Positions 1 through 11,400 of a DNA stretch of 64,000 bases are shown one piece after another. This DNA is from Mesostigma viride (taxonomy: Eukaryota > Streptophyta > Mesostigmatophyceae > Mesostigmatales > Mesostigmataceae): contig RPFO01000231.1 in the NCBI GenBank assembly GCA_009746045.1, positions 1,620,840 to 1,684,839 of the forward strand, in the 5' to 3' direction. Positions within the stretch are counted from its first letter, which is position 1. Each line of letters opens with the position of its first letter. The notes beneath the pieces are model-generated. The model was not told the origin of the DNA. It ran no database searches and worked only from the letters and a program-made list of their open reading frames with translations. The translations under genes and the position numbers were made by a program.

Positions 1-1339
1 TTGGCGGTCATGGTTGGAGACGGGGATGTGCCGGTGTCGCCCGAGGGGGCTACTATGGCGGGAGGGGAGAGCCTAGATGCACGGTTACGGAAGCCTGTTC
101 GCAGGGTTTGAGCAAGACCTGTCCGCTGTTGCTTTCTTCGTAATGGTTGTGCTCGCGGCCTAGGATCACGTGGAAGCACGCGTTAACCATGATCTCCCAA
201 GTTGACTACGTCTGACCAGTCACACGTATGTACTATTCTTATGGGATTTATGGCGCCCATGAATTTGGAGGACGCTGAAGTAGTTGGTACCTGGCTACGC
301 CGGTGAGCCAGCCGGGCTATGTACATATTGTACTGATTTCACCTTTGCGGAGTGTCTGATCAGAATATTGTACTGATTTCACTGTCTCGCGCTTTTATGG
401 TCTAAAAGATGGATTTTATGCGGTGTGGAAGGTGCCAGTGGGTGGTTACTGCTCGAAGGAATGCCATTGACAAAGCATTGGAAGGACGACACCGGATCGA
501 AGGCATGCGCAAAGCTAGCATCATTGGAGGTGGTTCTTGTGTACCGGACTCTTGTGTGCTTTATGTGGTCTTATGTGGCACGGTTCTACAAGGGTATGGC
601 ATAAGGAAGCATGACGTATGTGCAGCTGAAACTGACTTGAGGGCTGCTGGAATGGCATGGGAGTCTATTTAATCTCTGGTTGCAGGGACGTGGCAGGCCC
701 CACGGCCCGATTAAAGCATATGTCTCATTGGTGATTGGTCCATACAAGTGTTCCAAGCATTGGTCGATAATTGAAAAAAAATCCAGCAGATTAAGTAATT
801 TACACGAAACTATTAAATGATATTTGTTTCTCACTTCCGAGATATCAGATTAATCTGACTGCCTAGTCCAGTCTAGGGGGCAGGGCCCCGGTATTGTTGA
901 CTGCCATTGACCACTGGACGGCAAGGTGTTGTTGAACTCCAGTGGCCATGTAGGGTGATACCAACCTTCCCTAGCTGAGGGACATGTTGGCCTCCACTTG
1001 ACCTGGTGCATAGCGGCCAAACCATGTTGTCCTGCATCTTTTTCCACATCACTGAGAGGGCAAGGGCCCCCATGTCAGCCACTAGTTGATCACCGACGGT
1101 GCGGGTCTCTTCTGGCGCTTGGCTTTTGCTGGGCCGCCCCACGCCCATGTAAACCATGAGATATCACTAGCTAAGCAACAGTTCCGCTTCAGGCAGACCA
1201 ATTCTTTCATCAATGAGTCATGCAACCATTGCATACCGCAGCTGTTACAGCAGCGACATGCGCATAACAGCCAGCTGATCGTAACCATCCGACTAAATAA
1301 GGAGTCTGCGCTCTTGCACTTCCTTGTTACACTGCGCAG
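1..1339. other. Gene-poor flank with a short direct repeat
   Basis: I see no supportable gene here. Open frames are short and overlap in several frames. The one clear structure is an 18-bp direct repeat (ATATTGTACTGATTTCAC) at 325-342 and 365-382, a 40-bp period. The stretch around 1,130-1,150 shares a short phrase with the LINE-type 3' end near 30,990-31,010, so part of 860-1,340 may be old LINE material. Confidence 0.4.
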
Positions 1340-2230
1340 GATGTAGCAGCCTTGGTGGTAAACAGACCCCTCCCATCCCACCCCGCATGTGCATCTAGGG
1401 TTTGAAAGCACTCTTTGCGTTACCATGCTCCATGTCTCCCCGATTTGATACCACACGTCCCAAGTAATGCTCGCCATGCTCCATGCCTCGCTGCTGCCTC
1501 GGCGACCTATGCAGCCATCTGCGCGCACTTGCCCTTGTGCCCCGCCTTCCAGTCCTCTTTCTGGCATTCGCGCGAACAGTACCCCGCGACGCGGCACTGC
1601 GCGCAACGCCGCAGGACGGGCACAAACGCCTTGCAGCACCAGCACCTCTGCATGCCGGGAAACCCCGCCATATGCGCCCCCCCCGGCTGAAACACGCTCT
1701 CCCCCGCCCCTTCCCCCCACGAAGAAACCCCGCTGGCCATGCTGTCCGTGCCAGTGCTGCCAAACGGAAACCCGCCCATCACCGGGCCCTCATCCCCCGC
1801 AATCAGCGACCTCCATTTATCCGCCAAGGCCACAAACGCCTTCATCTCGGCCATGCGAGGGTAGTCGTCGGGCGTGAGGGGCAGCAGGACCGGCAGCCGC
1901 TGCGCCCGCGCGGCATCCGCACCATCAACTAGCCGCCGCACCTCGAGCCCAGGTCCAGGCACTGCGTGGAGACGACCCGCTGGCGGCCCCTCGCAAGGTT
2001 CACCGGCCCACTGGTGCTAGCTAGCGCCGTACGGCTGCTGGTGCCTCCCATTCCGCTGCCGGCCAGCCCCGCCGTGCGCCCCCACTCGCTCGCCCTCGCT
2101 TTCGGGTCTCGTGATGAGCGCGACGCAGCACTCGGTGAACGACTCGCGGTAGCGGTGGCTGCATGTCGGGGGGCGCGCCTGCCTGGAAGCGCACCATGTG
2201 GCGCAGCCCCGCGCCCTCATCGCCCAGGAT
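1340..2230 (-). repeat. Left arm of inverted duplication (MYND gene 3' part)
   Basis: Read on the minus strand, this arm matches 7,530-8,400 on the plus strand with only scattered substitutions and small indels. The match covers the 3' third of the MYND family coding region plus about 150 bp of 3' flank, including a GGGGAGACATGGAGCA phrase and a GTGCTTTCAAAC phrase. The arms lie about 5.3 kb apart and point in opposite directions. Confidence 0.8.
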
Positions 2231-2533
2231 GATGTCCATCTTGTGTCTTGCCCACGTCGTACTCGAGCACTCGTTTAATGATCTCGTAGCCGCGCGACCA
2301 GGCCTTGTCAACAAGGATGCTCTTTCTTCACAAGACCAATGCCACTGTGAACTGGTTGAGGTACAGAAAGCATTTCGCTTCGTTTGTGAGCCATTTCGCG
2401 CAGGTTGGCTGTTCCTGTTCCACCTGTATACATACTCCTCTGCAGGGCTCTCAACATACTTGTGTGAAGAGAAGAGAAGACGGGCTTTTTCCTCGCAGTT
2501 TGCAGTGGCCATTGCTGGAGAGGCCAACTCCAA
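1507..2533 (-). pseudogene. Chimeric, internally deleted TPR/Sel1/MYND pseudogene
   Basis: The start (MELASPAMATANCEEKARLL) matches the intact gene at 19,161-22,814 almost residue for residue. The shared block continues upstream to about 2,790, so a promoter segment was copied too. After about 28 residues the frame breaks; the homologous TPR residues continue in another frame. The Sel1 middle is missing. The sequence then resumes with a C-terminal segment that resembles the diverged copy at 7,453-8,231, not the intact gene. The last 151 codons (1,507-1,962) are open and end in a complete MYND finger: CWCC, CAQC, then YC-x3-C-x7-H-x3-C. It is therefore a join of the 5' end of one paralogue and the 3' end of another. 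A short MYND peptide could be made from 1,962, but I see no evidence of expression. Confidence 0.8.
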
Positions 2534-2949
2534 AAGAACAGGAAAGAACAGCGACGCAAGACCCTGCCCTCGCTGAGTGCCTCAAGCAACACCGCCAAAG
2601 AAGATCTCCTCACAGTATACCTCACAATGCAGCTTCCCGTAGCTAGGAATGCTTGGAAAAGCTGAACCTAGCTAGGGATATGCCTGATTAGCAGTTGTTA
2701 ATGGAATGGCTCCGAGCTACAATGAACAGGCGCTATCTTGCAGGAGACGACCCTCCCACCACCGTGCGATGATGCATATGCCGACCCCAGATTTCAATAT
2801 TTCAAACCTAAACACTGCACCATCCGGCTTGCTCGCGCATCGCTCGGTCATGCGCGACATCTACGTGGCAGATGTAGGCCCTATACCCGGCGCTTGCCCG
2901 CCCGCTCAACAGTCCCGCACATACACCACCCCACACTTCGTGCTTTAGA
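2534..2949 (-). other. Duplicated upstream region of the MYND pseudogene
   Basis: From 2,534 to about 2,790 this matches the upstream region of the intact gene at 22,815-23,085. The pseudogene copy differs by a 4-bp CTAG gain (CCTAGG to CCTAGCTAGG, near 2,669) and a 2-bp gain (GTAC to GTATAC, near 2,616). Homology stops after a shared CATATGCCGACC phrase, which marks the duplication breakpoint. Confidence 0.65.
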
Positions 2950-5900
2950 GCGTGGACACTGACGCAACCTGCATGGCCGAGGGGCTACGAAGTTGCCGCT
3001 CGGTCTTTGCTAGCCCTCGTCGGTACCAAGAGGCCGAGCAGCTGCTCACGCAAGGAGTGAGGCTCGTGCACAATCCTGTGCTCGACAAGCTTCTGCACGA
3101 CGGGAGGGTGGGCCTCGTGGGCGCCGACTGCCGCTACTATCCTGGACGTTTCAACTATAGCTGGCGGCCCGACCCCGAGTACCAGCCATTCGCGACGAAA
3201 TGGCTCAGGGGAAGAAAACAAGAAAACGAAAACGAAAGCAAAAGGTAGGCTCCACCAAGTCCAGGAGGTCCCCCACCAGGCGACCGTGCTGACGCCCGGA
3301 ACCGTCGAGGCCGTCCGCCTGGAGCACGCAGGGCGCGTCCGAGAGGTACTCTCGAGCTGTACGAGCGCCAGGCGCTACAGCTTGGGTGCACGCAGTCGAT
3401 GAAAGCTCTGGCCCGCATCCACCTCTTTGGTGCGGGGCTCGAGTCAGCCCCCGCTGAGTCAAACCTCTCCCATTCCAATGGCCCTTCCGAGCTCCGATGG
3501 GCCCTCCCGCTCCAATGGGCCCTCCACTGGATCGGACCAAACCCAACCAATACTTTGGGCCCCGTTGCTTTGGACCCTGCTAAAGGCCTGGCGTGGGCCC
3601 GCTGCTGCGTCAAGCAGCATAAGGACAGGACCCAGCCACCACTCGATCGCAAACGAGACCGCCGCGGAGTGATGCTGCAGCGCGCCACGAGCGAGCCGCC
3701 CCGAGACCTGGGGGTCGCCGGCTGCCTGAACATGATCAGCGCTGCGTACTGCCATGGCCTCGCTGGCCTGGACGTGGACCTGGACAAGGCCCGGTGCGGT
3801 GGCTGCGTGCCGCAGCAGAGGGGGGCATCGACCCTGTCGCGGTCACCAACTTGGCGATCGACGCTGTGGATGGGAAGGGCGAAGCAGCGGGGGAAGGGCA
3901 TGTGCACATGGAGGAACCGCTGGATCTGCTCCGCTTGGCGGCGTGCGACTTGATCAAGTATCCAGGGCCCAGGCGACACGGTGGGCCATCAAGGTGATAC
4001 CAGCACAATGGGACCTATACTGGCGAGCCCAAGCTGGGCGATACAGGACGTGCCAACAATAAAGTGGGCCGTAAACAGCTACCCGAGTCCATGGACAAGG
4101 CAGGCGAGTCCTCGGGCGATCGTGCAGCGAGCACGAACGACATGCTCACGACGTGTTCACAATCCAGCAGCGACACTTCCACAACGCGTTCCCCGTGGAG
4201 CAGGTGGGCTATGTGCGTGCGATGGTGCACCTGGGGCGCCACCTGGCGGACCATGGCGCGCCCCACCTGCATGGCAGACCAGCGCGCCGACGAGGCCAAT
4301 GCGGAGGCATCCCGTTGGTTCGAGCGCGCGGCACGAGCGGGTGACGTGGACGCGGTATCCGGGGAATGCTGTCGCTCGTCCCCAGCGAGGTGGGTCTGGG
4401 CACCCCCGCGATAACAAGGCTGGAGCGAGCGCGTGAGCTACTTGGTAACTGGGGGGCTTGTGAGTGGTGAGGACGCCCTGGGGGGCTGCGCCATCCTGGT
4501 CACGCGCGCCGAGTTGCGCCACAGGATACAGCGAGCCAGGGACAAGGGCCTGTCGCAGGAGGGCCTGGTGGAGGAGCTGGGGCGGCTGATCCGCGAGCGC
4601 AGGTTGGCGGGTGCTGCTGCCGCCGCCACCGATGCCGCTAGCACCGCCGCTGCACCACCACCACCACCATTTCCGCCACTAGCACCGCCAGTACCTCCGA
4701 CATCCCCCTCGGCCGACTCCCGCTGCCCCTGCCGCTGCCTCCGTTGCTCTAGCTGGCTGCTGCGACTCCGAGTAGTCATGCTGCTGTTGGTGCTCAAGTG
4801 CATGCATGGCCCCGCCTCTTCGGGACCTTTGCTGGCCATGGGGCGTGGCCCAAAAGGGATGGGTCACGCGATCGCAAGGCCAGCGAGGACCAGAAGACGC
4901 AGACGGGTCACGGGCCCAACGACGATGATGACCACGTGCAGCGTTTCGAGGAGTTCTGCGCGGGTATCACGGCTGGCGGTGGCAGTGTGTCGGATGAAAC
5001 GCAGGACGAGTACCGCGAGCGCCTGCTGTGCCAGCTGCACAGTCTGCGGCCGTTCACGAAACTGGAGCTGGAGGCGGTCGGGCCGCAGCGGAACGCGCGC
5101 TGGAGGGGTTTGGGGACGGGGAGAGCTTGTCGGGGTTCGGCTTGCCCCACGTGTGTGCAGTGCTGGGCCAGCTATTCTGGGCCAAGAGGTCAGTGAGGGA
5201 CGAGGGGTGCTGAGCGGTTTCTGGTCCCGGCGGCAAAGCGGGGTCACCTTCACTCGTGCCACCTGCATGGCGGGGCGGCACCTGGCGGCCAAGGTGCAGG
5301 AATATTGGCTGGGTGACGCCACAGATCGAGCAGGGCCGGATGTCCGGCCCCCGGTCAGGGCGAGATGCGGCGCACTAGAGTGGAGGAGGGCAAGGGGCGG
5401 GTGACAGCGACGGAGGACGAGAAGGACCTGCATGGCCGGCAATCACTCTGTGAACAAGGACGTGGGTGCGAACAATTAGGCAAGTACGGACGGGGAATGT
5501 TCAAGGCAAGTATGGTCTGTATGGATGGGAACAAGAAGAAGGGAAGCGTTGCAGCTGAGTCAAAGGGGGCCGGGGCGTGTGACAGCAACGGACAAGTAGC
5601 GGCGCCTCGCGGCGCGCTTCCTCAGGATTGCGGCCGAGGGGGGCCACCCCCATGCTGCAGACCCGGGGACAAAGGTGGCCATGCGGGCGCTCGGGTTACT
5701 CCCTGGTGGGGGCCGGGGATGTCCCTGGGGGTGCCGTCCCTGGCTGGACTGAAACCGTGAAATGGGTGCCTCGGCGGCTGCTACGGCAGGCAACTACTTT
5801 CATGGGGTCGGCCGCGCATTTCCTGGCCTAATGCGACTGCATGGGGGGATGGACGGTGAGGAGGACGAGGGCGAGGAAGCGGGGAGGAGGAGGAGGAGGG

Positions 5901-8231
5901 CATAGGCAGGGGTGTGAGTGACGGGGGGCAAAGGGATGGGTGCGGTGATGCAGCTAGAGGGGCAGGCGGATGGGGATGGGGGGGCGGGGGACACGGAGGA
6001 AGCTGACCATGGTGGCAGCGTGACGGGGGCTACCAGCGCCGGGTGGTGCCGGCCGTGGCGGGAGCGACACAGGCGGTGCCAGCAGGGGGGGACAAAGACC
6101 CCAGGGAGGAGCAGGCGGGGGAGGAGAGGCAATGCAATGGCAAGGGAGCCGGCTTCGCCGACTGAGAGGGACATGATGGACTCAGGTGAAGAAGGAGACG
6201 GAGCAAGAAGAGATGGCCCGGTTGAAGGCGGAGTACGAGGCGGCATGCCAGCGGTCGATGTCGCACGTGTCGTCGATGGCCTCCCGCGCGCTGCTCCTGC
6301 CAGGGACCCCAGCCAAGCACGTTGCAACGCTGGAGGGTTACGTGACCGAGCACCCGGGCACATACAACGGCCGCGGGATGCTGCAGTCGCTGCATGCGCC
6401 ACGTGGCGGAGGCGACGCGGCTCCTCCGGGCAGCGGCCGCGGAGAATTGGAGAAACGAGAGAGGGCGGCGAGGAAGGAGGAAGAGGAGAGAAAGTCCAGG
6501 GCGGAGGAGCAGCTAGGAGAAAAGGGCGAGGGAGGAAGCGCAGGAAAGGAACGCAGGGGGGCCGTCCCGGGATGGAAAGGGCGGGGCAGCGGGAGGTCAT
6601 TCCAGGGGGCCCGGGCGGCAAGCGACAAGGACAAGGGGTTGCCAAAGGGCAAGGGACCAGCAGAGCCAGGCAGAGCGAGCGATGGGACTTCACACAATTA
6701 AGGGGACGCGGGGCCCCACTCTCGACGTCGCTGTAACGGAGGATGTGGGGGAGATGCTGCGGCGGCTGAGTGGGGATAGCGCGGGGGAGAAGTATTATGC
6801 GGCGGCCCTGACCGAGCTCGCACAGGCGTTCCTGTTCGACGAGAAGGTGGTCGCTATACAGTATGATGAACACGCGCACGGGGGGGATGTCACTCGCGGC
6901 GCCCTTTGACGGCTTCTACCGCTACGTCCGCCGCAGGATGCGCCTGCTGTGCCTCACGCTTGGCGAGACGCAGGCGCGTGGGGCCGACGGGCTGTATCAT
7001 GCCAGGTGGGGTGTGGCGCCGCTGCATGGCAGCCTCAATCGTTTGAGCTCGCGCTCGTGATCGACCGCGTGGATGACCCACGGGCAGCGTGAGCAGGCGG
7101 AGAGGACCACCTGCAGTGAGCTGGCGGTACACCTGGCGCCGTGGGAGCTGGTCCCAGGGGCGCTCCAGATGCGGGGGAACATGGCAGCATACGCGGGGGA
7201 TCATGCGGCGGCGCGAGACGGTTTTACCGCTCGCGTGGGATGTCATGGATACGGATGCAAGTACAAGTTTCTGGCCCCACTACCCACCCGGCGTGGCGCC
7301 CGGTGTCCTCACTATAGGTGGGGCACGGGATGGGGTTCTGGTCCGGGCAGGAATGGGAGAAGGGGTAGGGCAATCGTCAGAGTCACATGTGATGACGGAT
7401 GGGCAGGATTAGAGGGAGATCATGAAACGAGCGGCTCGACTGTACATACGACATGGGCAAGATGGACATCAACCTGGGCGATTACAATATTGTAATTGCA
7501 TTATTATGCGGGGCTGCGCCACATGGCGCGCTTCCAGGCAGGCGCGGACCCCGACATGCAGCGGCCACCGCTGAGTCGTTCACCGAGTGCTGCGTCGCGC
7601 TCATCGAGAGAGCCGAAAGCCAGGGCGAGCGAGCGGGGGCGCACGGCGGGGCTGGCCGGCAGCAGAATGGGAGGCACCAGCAGCCGTACGGCGCTAGCAG
7701 CAGTGGGCCGGTGAACCTCGCGAGGGGCCGCCAGCGGGTCGTCTCCACGCAGTGCCTGGACCTGGGCGAGGTGCGGCGGCTAGTTGATGGTGCGGATGCC
7801 GCGCGGGCGCAGCTGCTGCCGGTCCTGCTGCCCCTCACGCCCGACGACTACCCTCGCATGGCCGAGATGAAGGCGTTTGTGGCCTTGGCGGATAAATGGA
7901 GGTCGCTGATTGCGGGGGATGAGGGCCCGGTGATGGGCGGGTTTCCGTTTGGCCGGGGCGACACGGGCTTTGACAGAATGGCCAGCGGGGGTTCGTCGTG
8001 GGGGGGAGGGGCGGGGGAGAGCGTGTGTCAGACGGGGGCCGGGCGCATATGTCGGGGGTTCCTGGCTGCCATGCAGATGTGCTGGTGCTGCGAGGCGTTT
8101 GTGCCCATGCAACCTGCGTCGTTGCGCGCAGTGCCGCGTCGCGGGGTACTGTTCGCGCGAATATGCCAGAAGGCCGGAGGACTGGAAGGCGGGGCACAAT
8201 TAAGGGCAAGTGCGCGCAGATGGCAGCATAG
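2950..8231 (+). pseudogene. Long decayed TPR/Sel1/MYND family copy
   Basis: Family blocks appear in the right order but in changing frames. RYQEAEQLLTQGVRLVHNPV (about 3,020) fits the TPR end. LAWARCCV (about 3,590) and AAYCHGLAGLDVDLDKAR (about 3,750) fit Sel1 repeats. ASRWFERAARAGDVDAV (about 4,310) is another Sel1 unit. HVATLEGYVTEHPGTYNGRG (about 6,320) matches the conserved block that reads LPMLEAYVSSHRGSYTGWG in the intact gene. YYAAALTELAQAFLFDEK (about 6,800) is the next conserved block. The C-terminal part (7,453-8,231) is best preserved and ends in a MYND finger split by a frameshift: the first CxxC lies in one frame and the CAQC...YCSRE part in another. The copy spans about 5.3 kb against 3.6 kb for intact members, so it has gained sequence between blocks. 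It cannot encode the full protein. Confidence 0.7.
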
Positions 8232-8400
8232 GCGGTCGCCCGCGTGGCAGCTGCTCTTTGTTTATTAAACACGTGGTCCTGATGGGGAGACATGGAGCAC
8301 AGTAACGCTACGGACTAAAGGTGCTTTCAAACTTGAGATGCACATCCGGCATAGTGGGATGGAATGGGTCACGTCTTGCCATCTGTTTGTCGCCAAATCT
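7530..8400 (+). repeat. Right arm of inverted duplication
   Basis: Plus-strand partner of 1,340-2,230. It covers the MYND-proximal coding segment and the adjoining 3' flank. This arm keeps the original spacing at sites where the left arm has gained 2-4 bases, for example GGCGAGG here against GGCTCGAGG in the left arm. Confidence 0.8.
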
Positions 8401-8464
8401 GCTGCATATTGTGTGGTGTAACTAGGAGTGGCAAGCACAAAGACCTTTAAGTCTCGGCTAGCTG

Positions 8465-8873
8465 CTATTAATTAAGTAATTAAACACGCGCTCCCGTTGG
8501 GGAGTCACGGAGCACAATAATACAGAGTTAAAGTGCTTTTCATCCCTGTATGTTGCACACTGGGAAGGGGGCAGAGACACCCGTCTTGCCCCATGCCCGG
8601 AGGCAACTGGCAAGCCACAGCTGCAATCGAAACTACTTGAGTGAGCACTCGTGAGGAGAGTCTTGCATCTCCAGATGTGGGTGCACTTAAATGCTGAAAT
8701 GTGCGTGGGTGACATGGCGGGGGCATTGTCTGGCACGATAATACTGTAGACGTACTCAAGTGTGAGGGTCAGTAGACAAAGGCTGAACTAACTAAAGGTA
8801 GCCGGTAGTATCCTGAGGCATACATGGCGCTGTGAAGGCCATGCAAGTGGCTAGGCCATACAGCAATACATCA
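8465..8873 (-). mobile_element. 3' end of an ORF1-only LINE-like element
   Basis: On the minus strand this reads as about 400 bp of untranslated sequence, then a short hairpin (CTCCC, loop, GGGAG), then a TTAATTAA-rich tail. It is closely matched by 18,754-19,125 on the plus strand. It belongs with the ORF1 fragment at 10,766-11,400. The two are separated only by the hAT-like insertion at 8,882-10,630. Confidence 0.75.
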
Positions 8874-8894
8874 ACATCACGCAGAGTGAGATCG

Positions 8895-8975
8895 TACGTT
8901 ATACGCGTTATACGGTCACGGTGGAGTATAATGTATAATACGGTATAATGCGGTATAATACGGTATTATACGTTT
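8895..8975. repeat. Subterminal motif array, left end of hAT-like element
   Basis: Repeated short phrases of the type CGGTATAATA and CGGTATTATACG, many of them self-complementary, sit directly inside the left inverted repeat. Short subterminal repeats are the usual transposase binding sites of hAT elements; that role is inferred here. Confidence 0.7.
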
Positions 8976-9390
8976 TCGTACGGACACACTCAGAATACTC
9001 TGATTTTACACATTTTAAGACACCCACCATCAATCCACATGTTTTTAACACTGTTTTGGACATAATCCAAGGTTGCCCTACCCTCGGCTATACTCTATAC
9101 GGTGGATATTGTGGACACGATCGATGTATTGCATGTAATACTGAGAATGTAAACGTGCGCATGCATAATTGTGTGTATGTGTATATATGTGGCTTTATAT
9201 TGGTTATGTTTACTTGGGTGCCTTCACTTTGATGCAAGTAATTATATATTTTAATATATATATGTGGCTGTGCATGCACGCAAATACTACAGTAGTATAC
9301 AATTAATGCATGTAGTATGTTTGCATGGTGCGATGCTATGTGAATATACTGAGCTGCATGTGACTACAGGTGTGTGACTCGTGGTGTGCA

Positions 9391-9475
9391 TTAATTAATT
9401 AATTAACTGAATTAATTAATTAATATTAATTAATCTCGTGTCCCCGTTGGGGAACCACGGAGGCTAAACAGGTGG
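9391..9475 (-). mobile_element. LINE tail inserted inside the hAT-like element
   Basis: A TTAATTAA-rich run is followed, read on the plus strand, by the C/G hairpin phrase CCCCGTTGGGGAACCACGGA. This is the minus-strand 3' end of the local LINE family. It shows a LINE copy landed in the DNA transposon or one of its ancestors. Confidence 0.5.
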
Positions 9476-9741
9476 GGATGTGATAAGTAACTCACATATT
9501 CTCACCTTCCATACAACAACCTTGTTTTCCAGCAGGCTGAAGAGCATGACAGGCGTCTATGAGCTCGCCAGCTCCTTGCAACGGTGATGCCGCTCCCAGG
9601 CAGCTAGGGTCCTTGACTACGCAATATAGAATGTCTACCGTGTGAAAACCTCCATACAGGAAGCGTAGCAAAGCCAGATAACTGCCCGATCAATTCTGGG
9701 TAGCTTTAGGAAGCATGGCATACGCAGCGTAAGGAAAACCA

Positions 9742-10140
9742 TTGAAAGCTGCGGAAAATCTGATAGCACAACTGCAACAAGTGGAGAACAAAATAGCAAG
9801 AAAAACCCAGAAACGGCGCAAAAAGTTTCATGCCAGGTTCATTAAGAGCGCAAACAGACTGGGCGGTGACATGCGGCAAATCAACGTACCACGGCCGGCA
9901 TTATTTCCTACCCAGGCGCGCAAGAAAAGCCAGCCAGCCATGGATGGATTAACCGCGGATCGCGCAGGCCTGAACGAAATCATTTTAGAAATGACAGGAA
10001 ATGGCCGCAGATCGAAGATGCTTAGGTTATTTTCATGGTGTCCGTTACTAAACGGCTCTTGCTGCATCAAAATAACCCACGAATGTCGAGTTCTACCGTC
10101 GCAGGCACACATGCTAGATTATTCATCGCGGCCAAATTGA
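9742..10140 (+). CDS. Hypothetical ORF within the hAT-like element
   Basis: A 132-codon open frame with a lysine/arginine-rich N-terminal part (IARKTQKRRKKFHARF). I do not recognise a family. An overlapping frame (10,035-10,403) contains VQICTNKGSEF, which loosely recalls the DNGSEF region of retroviral-type integrases, but no catalytic triad is visible. It could be a remnant of a nested element or chance. It lies inside the hAT-like insertion and has no promoter or splice context that I can support. Confidence 0.15.
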   Translation: MKAAENLIAQLQQVENKIARKTQKRRKKFHARFIKSANRLGGDMRQINVPRPALFPTQARKKSQPAMDGLTADRAGLNEIILEMTGNGRRSKMLRLFSWCPLLNGSCCIKITHECRVLPSQAHMLDYSSRPN

Positions 10141-10496
10141 CGTTGGATGAGACCCCCGTGCAAATCTGTACCAACAAAGGCAGCGAATTTACAAATAGTG
10201 CAGATCTTGCTATGAAACATCATAATAGAACATCACTTTTAACCATCGGCTTAATTTTTTCGCCTGTCGCCCGCCGGATTAGCCATATTTTATCGGAACG
10301 CACGTCGCCATGGCCACCTCCGCACGGTGCGCGCACTGTGCACCACAATGTCAAAATAAGATCGCGTCGAATTGTGAAAGTTCAGACGGGTCAGTACTTA
10401 TAGTAGAGATACGAAATCTGTGGCTTCAAATCGTTGCCCTGTCGTTCTGGCATCCTAGCCGCGCAAAACGTAAAAAAAACGCGGAAAACACGGCAT

Positions 10497-10613
10497 CATA
10501 CGGTATAATACGGTATTATACGTCATTATACGCTAAAACGTATTATAACGTATGAATCATACGCTCAAAGCCAGCGTATTACGTATTATACCGTATTATA
10601 CCGTATTATACGG
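10497..10613. repeat. Subterminal motif array, right end of hAT-like element
   Basis: About a dozen short ACGTATTATA or CGGTATAATA phrases in both orientations lie just inside the right terminal inverted repeat. They mirror the array at the left end. Confidence 0.7.
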
Positions 10614-10765
10614 CGTATGATCTCACTCTGACATCACGCAACCCTACATGTATGTAGCTGAACCTAGTGTATAGACTTGATTGAATCGATCCTGTCGCGT
10701 GGTTGGAACCCATAGCTAGCTTGCTTTAAATAATAGTATACAGGTCCCTGCACTGCCAGTGGACT

Positions 10766-11400
10766 TTGGGCTTAGAACTCGGGGGATTGCTTGTGGCGGA
10801 TGAAGGTGGGCCACAGCTCGCAACGCTGCTGCTGCTGCTGCGCGGGAGTCAGGTCAGTTCTCTTCCATGCAGCGACCATGGGGTGGAGTGCAGAGTCTTG
10901 CGCTGCCGAAGGAAGCGCACCTTAGGCCTAGCTCTGGGGAGTCAAAGGTGAGCAGCACTGGCGGGGGAGTACGTTCTTGTCCCGCGAGCGGGGCAGACGG
11001 TACCCTCGCAGTGCGATGTCACCTTTGCCCCCCACACGGGGGTGAGCCCCATGTGGGTAAGGAGCGTGCCCGTAAGCTTAGCGTCAAGAGACTCGGCATC
11101 CTCCCCAAGGTCCATGATGGGGAATCGACGCAGAATCACCCGTCAGCTGCGCCGGTCGCGCTCGGTGGCCTCCTTGCGCTGGCCGGGCATCCAGCTCCTG
11201 GAGCTTGGTGGTGGCGATGGCGTCGATGGTTGAGGCCGCTAGCTTGGGACTTGAGCACTGAGGTCGGAAGTGTGCACGACGGGGGGGGGCTCCTCCGCGC
11301 GCCCAGCGGGCTGGGCGGCGATTGTGGCCCATCAGCTGGCGTCTGTGCAGCAATCTCGGGCACCAGTATAAGGCCAAGGCCTCAACTTAATTGGCGTAGC
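10766..11400 (-). pseudogene. LINE ORF1-like fragment, frameshifted
   Basis: On the minus strand this matches the better preserved ORF1-like sequences at 18,408-18,670 and 30,278-30,754. The conserved phrases are an MGL stretch, HCEGTVCPARG, then PPVLLTFDSPE, then the helical region rich in R, L and Q that ends HLHPPQAIP. This layout resembles the nucleic-acid-binding C-terminal half of L1-type ORF1 proteins. Frames change at least twice, so it is dead. Its 3' end continues at 8,465-8,873 beyond the hAT-like insertion. Confidence 0.65.

Larger units (their letters stand above)
8882..10630. mobile_element. hAT-like DNA transposon, probably non-autonomous
   Basis: The ends are 17-bp terminal inverted repeats beginning CAGAGTGAGATC (8,882-8,898 and 10,614-10,630), with one mismatch. 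The element is flanked by the 8-bp direct repeat ACATCACG (8,874-8,881 and 10,631-10,638). The related sequence at 18,747-18,754, in the same LINE family, has a single copy of that octamer and no insert, so it is an empty site. An 8-bp target duplication with CAGNG-type ends is typical of the hAT superfamily. Just inside both ends are clusters of a GTATAATACG-like motif. No hAT transposase (BED finger, RNase H-like core or C-terminal dimerisation region) is recognisable in the 1.7-kb interior, so it probably relies on a transposase from elsewhere. Confidence 0.85.

Noticed and set aside
1082-1962. Several overlapping long frames on both strands
   Set aside because: GC-rich shadow frames. Only the 1,507-1,962 minus frame carries the MYND finger and family similarity.
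5800-6879. A 359-codon minus-strand frame rich in P and S
   Set aside because: It lies antisense to conserved blocks of the decayed MYND copy; composition reflects GC-rich antisense reading.
9742-10403. Possible retroviral-type integrase (VQICTNKGSEF, then KHHN)
   Set aside because: Only one loose motif, no catalytic triad in order, frames broken, and the stretch lies inside a hAT-like element. Too weak to call.
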